A stretch of DNA of 7,583 nucleotides from an uncultured Neomegalonema sp. GTDB taxonomy: Bacteria > Pseudomonadota > Alphaproteobacteria > Rhodobacterales > Rhodobacteraceae. The notes beneath the pieces were generated by a model. The model was not told where the DNA came from. It ran no database searches and was given only the letters and a program-made list of their open reading frames with translations. Positions 6,568 to 7,583 of the stretch are shown piece by piece (the stretch's first letter is position 1; each line of letters begins with the position of its first letter). The position numbers were made by a program, and so were the translations under genes. The stretch spans positions 1 to 7,583 of the forward strand of contig CALGNW010000312.1 of assembly GCA_937958345.1 (NCBI GenBank). The letters are read 5' to 3'.

Positions 6568-6585
6568 TGTCTAGCTGAAAGTACA
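6568..6585. promoter_or_regulatory. PpsR/CrtJ operator 2 upstream of bchC
   Basis: The site reads TGT-CTAGCTGAAAGT-ACA, a TGT-N12-ACA palindrome separated by exactly 8 bp (6560-6567) from the site at 6542-6559. It overlaps where the -10 region should lie. The pair predicts cooperative repression of bchC and of genes cotranscribed beyond the window. Confidence 0.85.
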
Positions 6586-6629
6586 GCTCATGCAGGCAGT
6601 CCGAGTCACGAGACGCGCCGCCGATAAAC

Positions 6630-6635
6630 GGGGAG
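6630..6635 (+). promoter_or_regulatory. Ribosome binding site of bchC
   Basis: GGGGAG stands 6 nt before the ATG at 6642 and supports that start. Unlike crtB and crtF, bchC therefore has its own good ribosome site as well as its own promoter region. Confidence 0.75.
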
Positions 6636-6641
6636 ATCAAA

Positions 6642-7583
6642 ATGCACGCGAACGCTGTCGTCCTCGAGGGAGCGAAACGTCTGAGCGTTCAAAGCGTTGA
6701 ATTGAACGATCCGACTTCCGATGATCTGGTCATTGATATTCGCCATTCCGGAATTTCCGCCGGAACCGAAAAGCTGTTCTGGACGGGGGAAATGCCGCCT
6801 TTCCCCGGTATGGGTTATCCTCTGATCCCGGGCTATGAAGCGTCAGGCGAGGTTGTCGAAGCCCCGGCGGGCAGCTCGGTAAAAGTTGGCGAAACCGTTT
6901 TTGTGCCCGGTGCGACCTGCGCAAAAGAAGTGAAAAGCCTGTTTGGCGGTGCATCAAGTCGCATCGTTTGTCCGGCGGATCGCGCAATTCCTCTTGATGC
7001 GGCTCTTGGCCCTCAGGCTGCGCTTGTCGCCTTGGCGGCAACCGCGCGACATGCCATTGCAGGCGTCAATACAACCCTGCCTGATCTGATTGTCGGCCAT
7101 GGTGTTCTGGGCCGTTTGCTGGCCCGGCTGGTTGTCGTCGCAGGTGGCAGGGCTCCGACGGTCTGGGAGAAGGCTCCCGAGCGGAGCGCCGGCGCGGTCG
7201 GATATGATGTTATCGACCCTGAAGCTGACGAGCGGCGCGACTATCGCTGTATTTACGATTGCAGCGGCGATGCGACCTTGCTCAACACGCTGATTGGCCG
7301 TTTACAAAAAGGCGGCGAAATTGTCCTCGCCGGTTTTTATGCCGAGCCTCTGAGTTTTGCTTTTCCGCCTGCGTTTATGAAGGAGGCGCGCTTTCGCGTC
7401 GCTGCCGAATGGAACAAGGCGGATATGATGGCGACACGCGAGCTGATCGACAATGGCGCGCTGTCACTGGACGGACTGATTACGCATACCTCGCACGCTG
7501 ACGCCGCATCGGATGCCTACGCGACGGCATTTTCTGATCCGGGCTGTCTGAAAATGATCCTCGATTGGAGGGCTTCCGCATGA
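6642..7583 (+). CDS. bchC: Bacteriochlorophyllide a dehydrogenase BchC
   Basis: BchC is an NAD-linked oxidoreductase of the medium-chain dehydrogenase/reductase superfamily. It oxidises the C3 1-hydroxyethyl group of bacteriochlorophyllide to the acetyl group, a late step of bacteriochlorophyll a synthesis. The gene is complete at 313 residues. The N-terminal GroES-like domain shows YPLIPGYEASGEVV (59-72) and VGETVFVPG (82-90). The Rossmann part begins at GHGVLG (152-157). The structural-zinc cysteine cluster of zinc alcohol dehydrogenases is not evident, which agrees with the shortness of BchC. It is preceded by GGGGAG and two PpsR sites. The last bases read ATGA (7580-7583), so a following gene, bchX in relatives, could start in an overlap at the window edge; this is inference. 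Confidence 0.96.
   Translation: MHANAVVLEGAKRLSVQSVELNDPTSDDLVIDIRHSGISAGTEKLFWTGEMPPFPGMGYPLIPGYEASGEVVEAPAGSSVKVGETVFVPGATCAKEVKSLFGGASSRIVCPADRAIPLDAALGPQAALVALAATARHAIAGVNTTLPDLIVGHGVLGRLLARLVVVAGGRAPTVWEKAPERSAGAVGYDVIDPEADERRDYRCIYDCSGDATLLNTLIGRLQKGGEIVLAGFYAEPLSFAFPPAFMKEARFRVAAEWNKADMMATRELIDNGALSLDGLITHTSHADAASDAYATAFSDPGCLKMILDWRASA

Noticed and set aside
1..7583. A new or undescribed system in this window
   Set aside because: Every gene is a recognisable member of the conserved photosynthesis gene cluster, and there is no unexplained open region longer than 117 bp.

Overview
This window is a piece of a photosynthesis gene cluster from an aerobic or facultative anoxygenic phototrophic alphaproteobacterium. 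It is most likely in the Rhodobacterales (Rhodobacter/Roseobacter type), judged by gene order and by the motifs of the encoded proteins. The DNA is moderately GC-rich and almost entirely coding. All seven genes belong to carotenoid or bacteriochlorophyll synthesis, and I saw no insertion sequences, phage genes, RNA genes or CRISPR arrays. I cannot name the species.

Layout: positions 1-939 (+) hold the C-terminal part of crtI (phytoene desaturase), followed with an ATGA overlap by crtB (phytoene synthase, 936-1967, +). crtB converges on crtC (carotenoid 1,2-hydratase, minus strand), and the two stop codons overlap by 4 bp at 1964-1967. crtC lies downstream of, and deeply overlaps, crtD (C-3,4-desaturase, 2791-4374, minus). 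A 117-bp divergent control region (4375-4491) separates crtD from crtE (GGPP synthase, 4492-5364, +). crtE is followed, again with an ATGA overlap, by crtF (O-methyltransferase, 5361-6524, +). A second 117-bp control region (6525-6641) precedes bchC (6642-7583, +), whose stop is the last codon of the window.

Together the genes encode CrtE -> CrtB -> CrtI -> CrtC -> CrtD -> CrtF. This takes FPP/GGPP to methoxylated acyclic carotenoids of the spheroidene or spirilloxanthin type. BchC oxidises the C3 hydroxyethyl group late in bacteriochlorophyll a synthesis. Both non-coding regions carry a pair of TGT-N12-ACA palindromes separated by exactly 8 bp, the classical PpsR/CrtJ arrangement. This predicts joint repression by oxygen and light of crtDC, crtEF and bchC (and whatever follows it).

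This is a known type of system, not a new one. The points most worth a second look are: crtC has no ATG, GTG or TTG codon anywhere near its conserved N-terminus; the conserved start of crtC is dual-coded with the crtD tail; tspO is missing from the crtB-crtC junction where Rhodobacter carries it; and a perfect 15-bp palindrome is laid over the PpsR pair in the crtD-crtE region.
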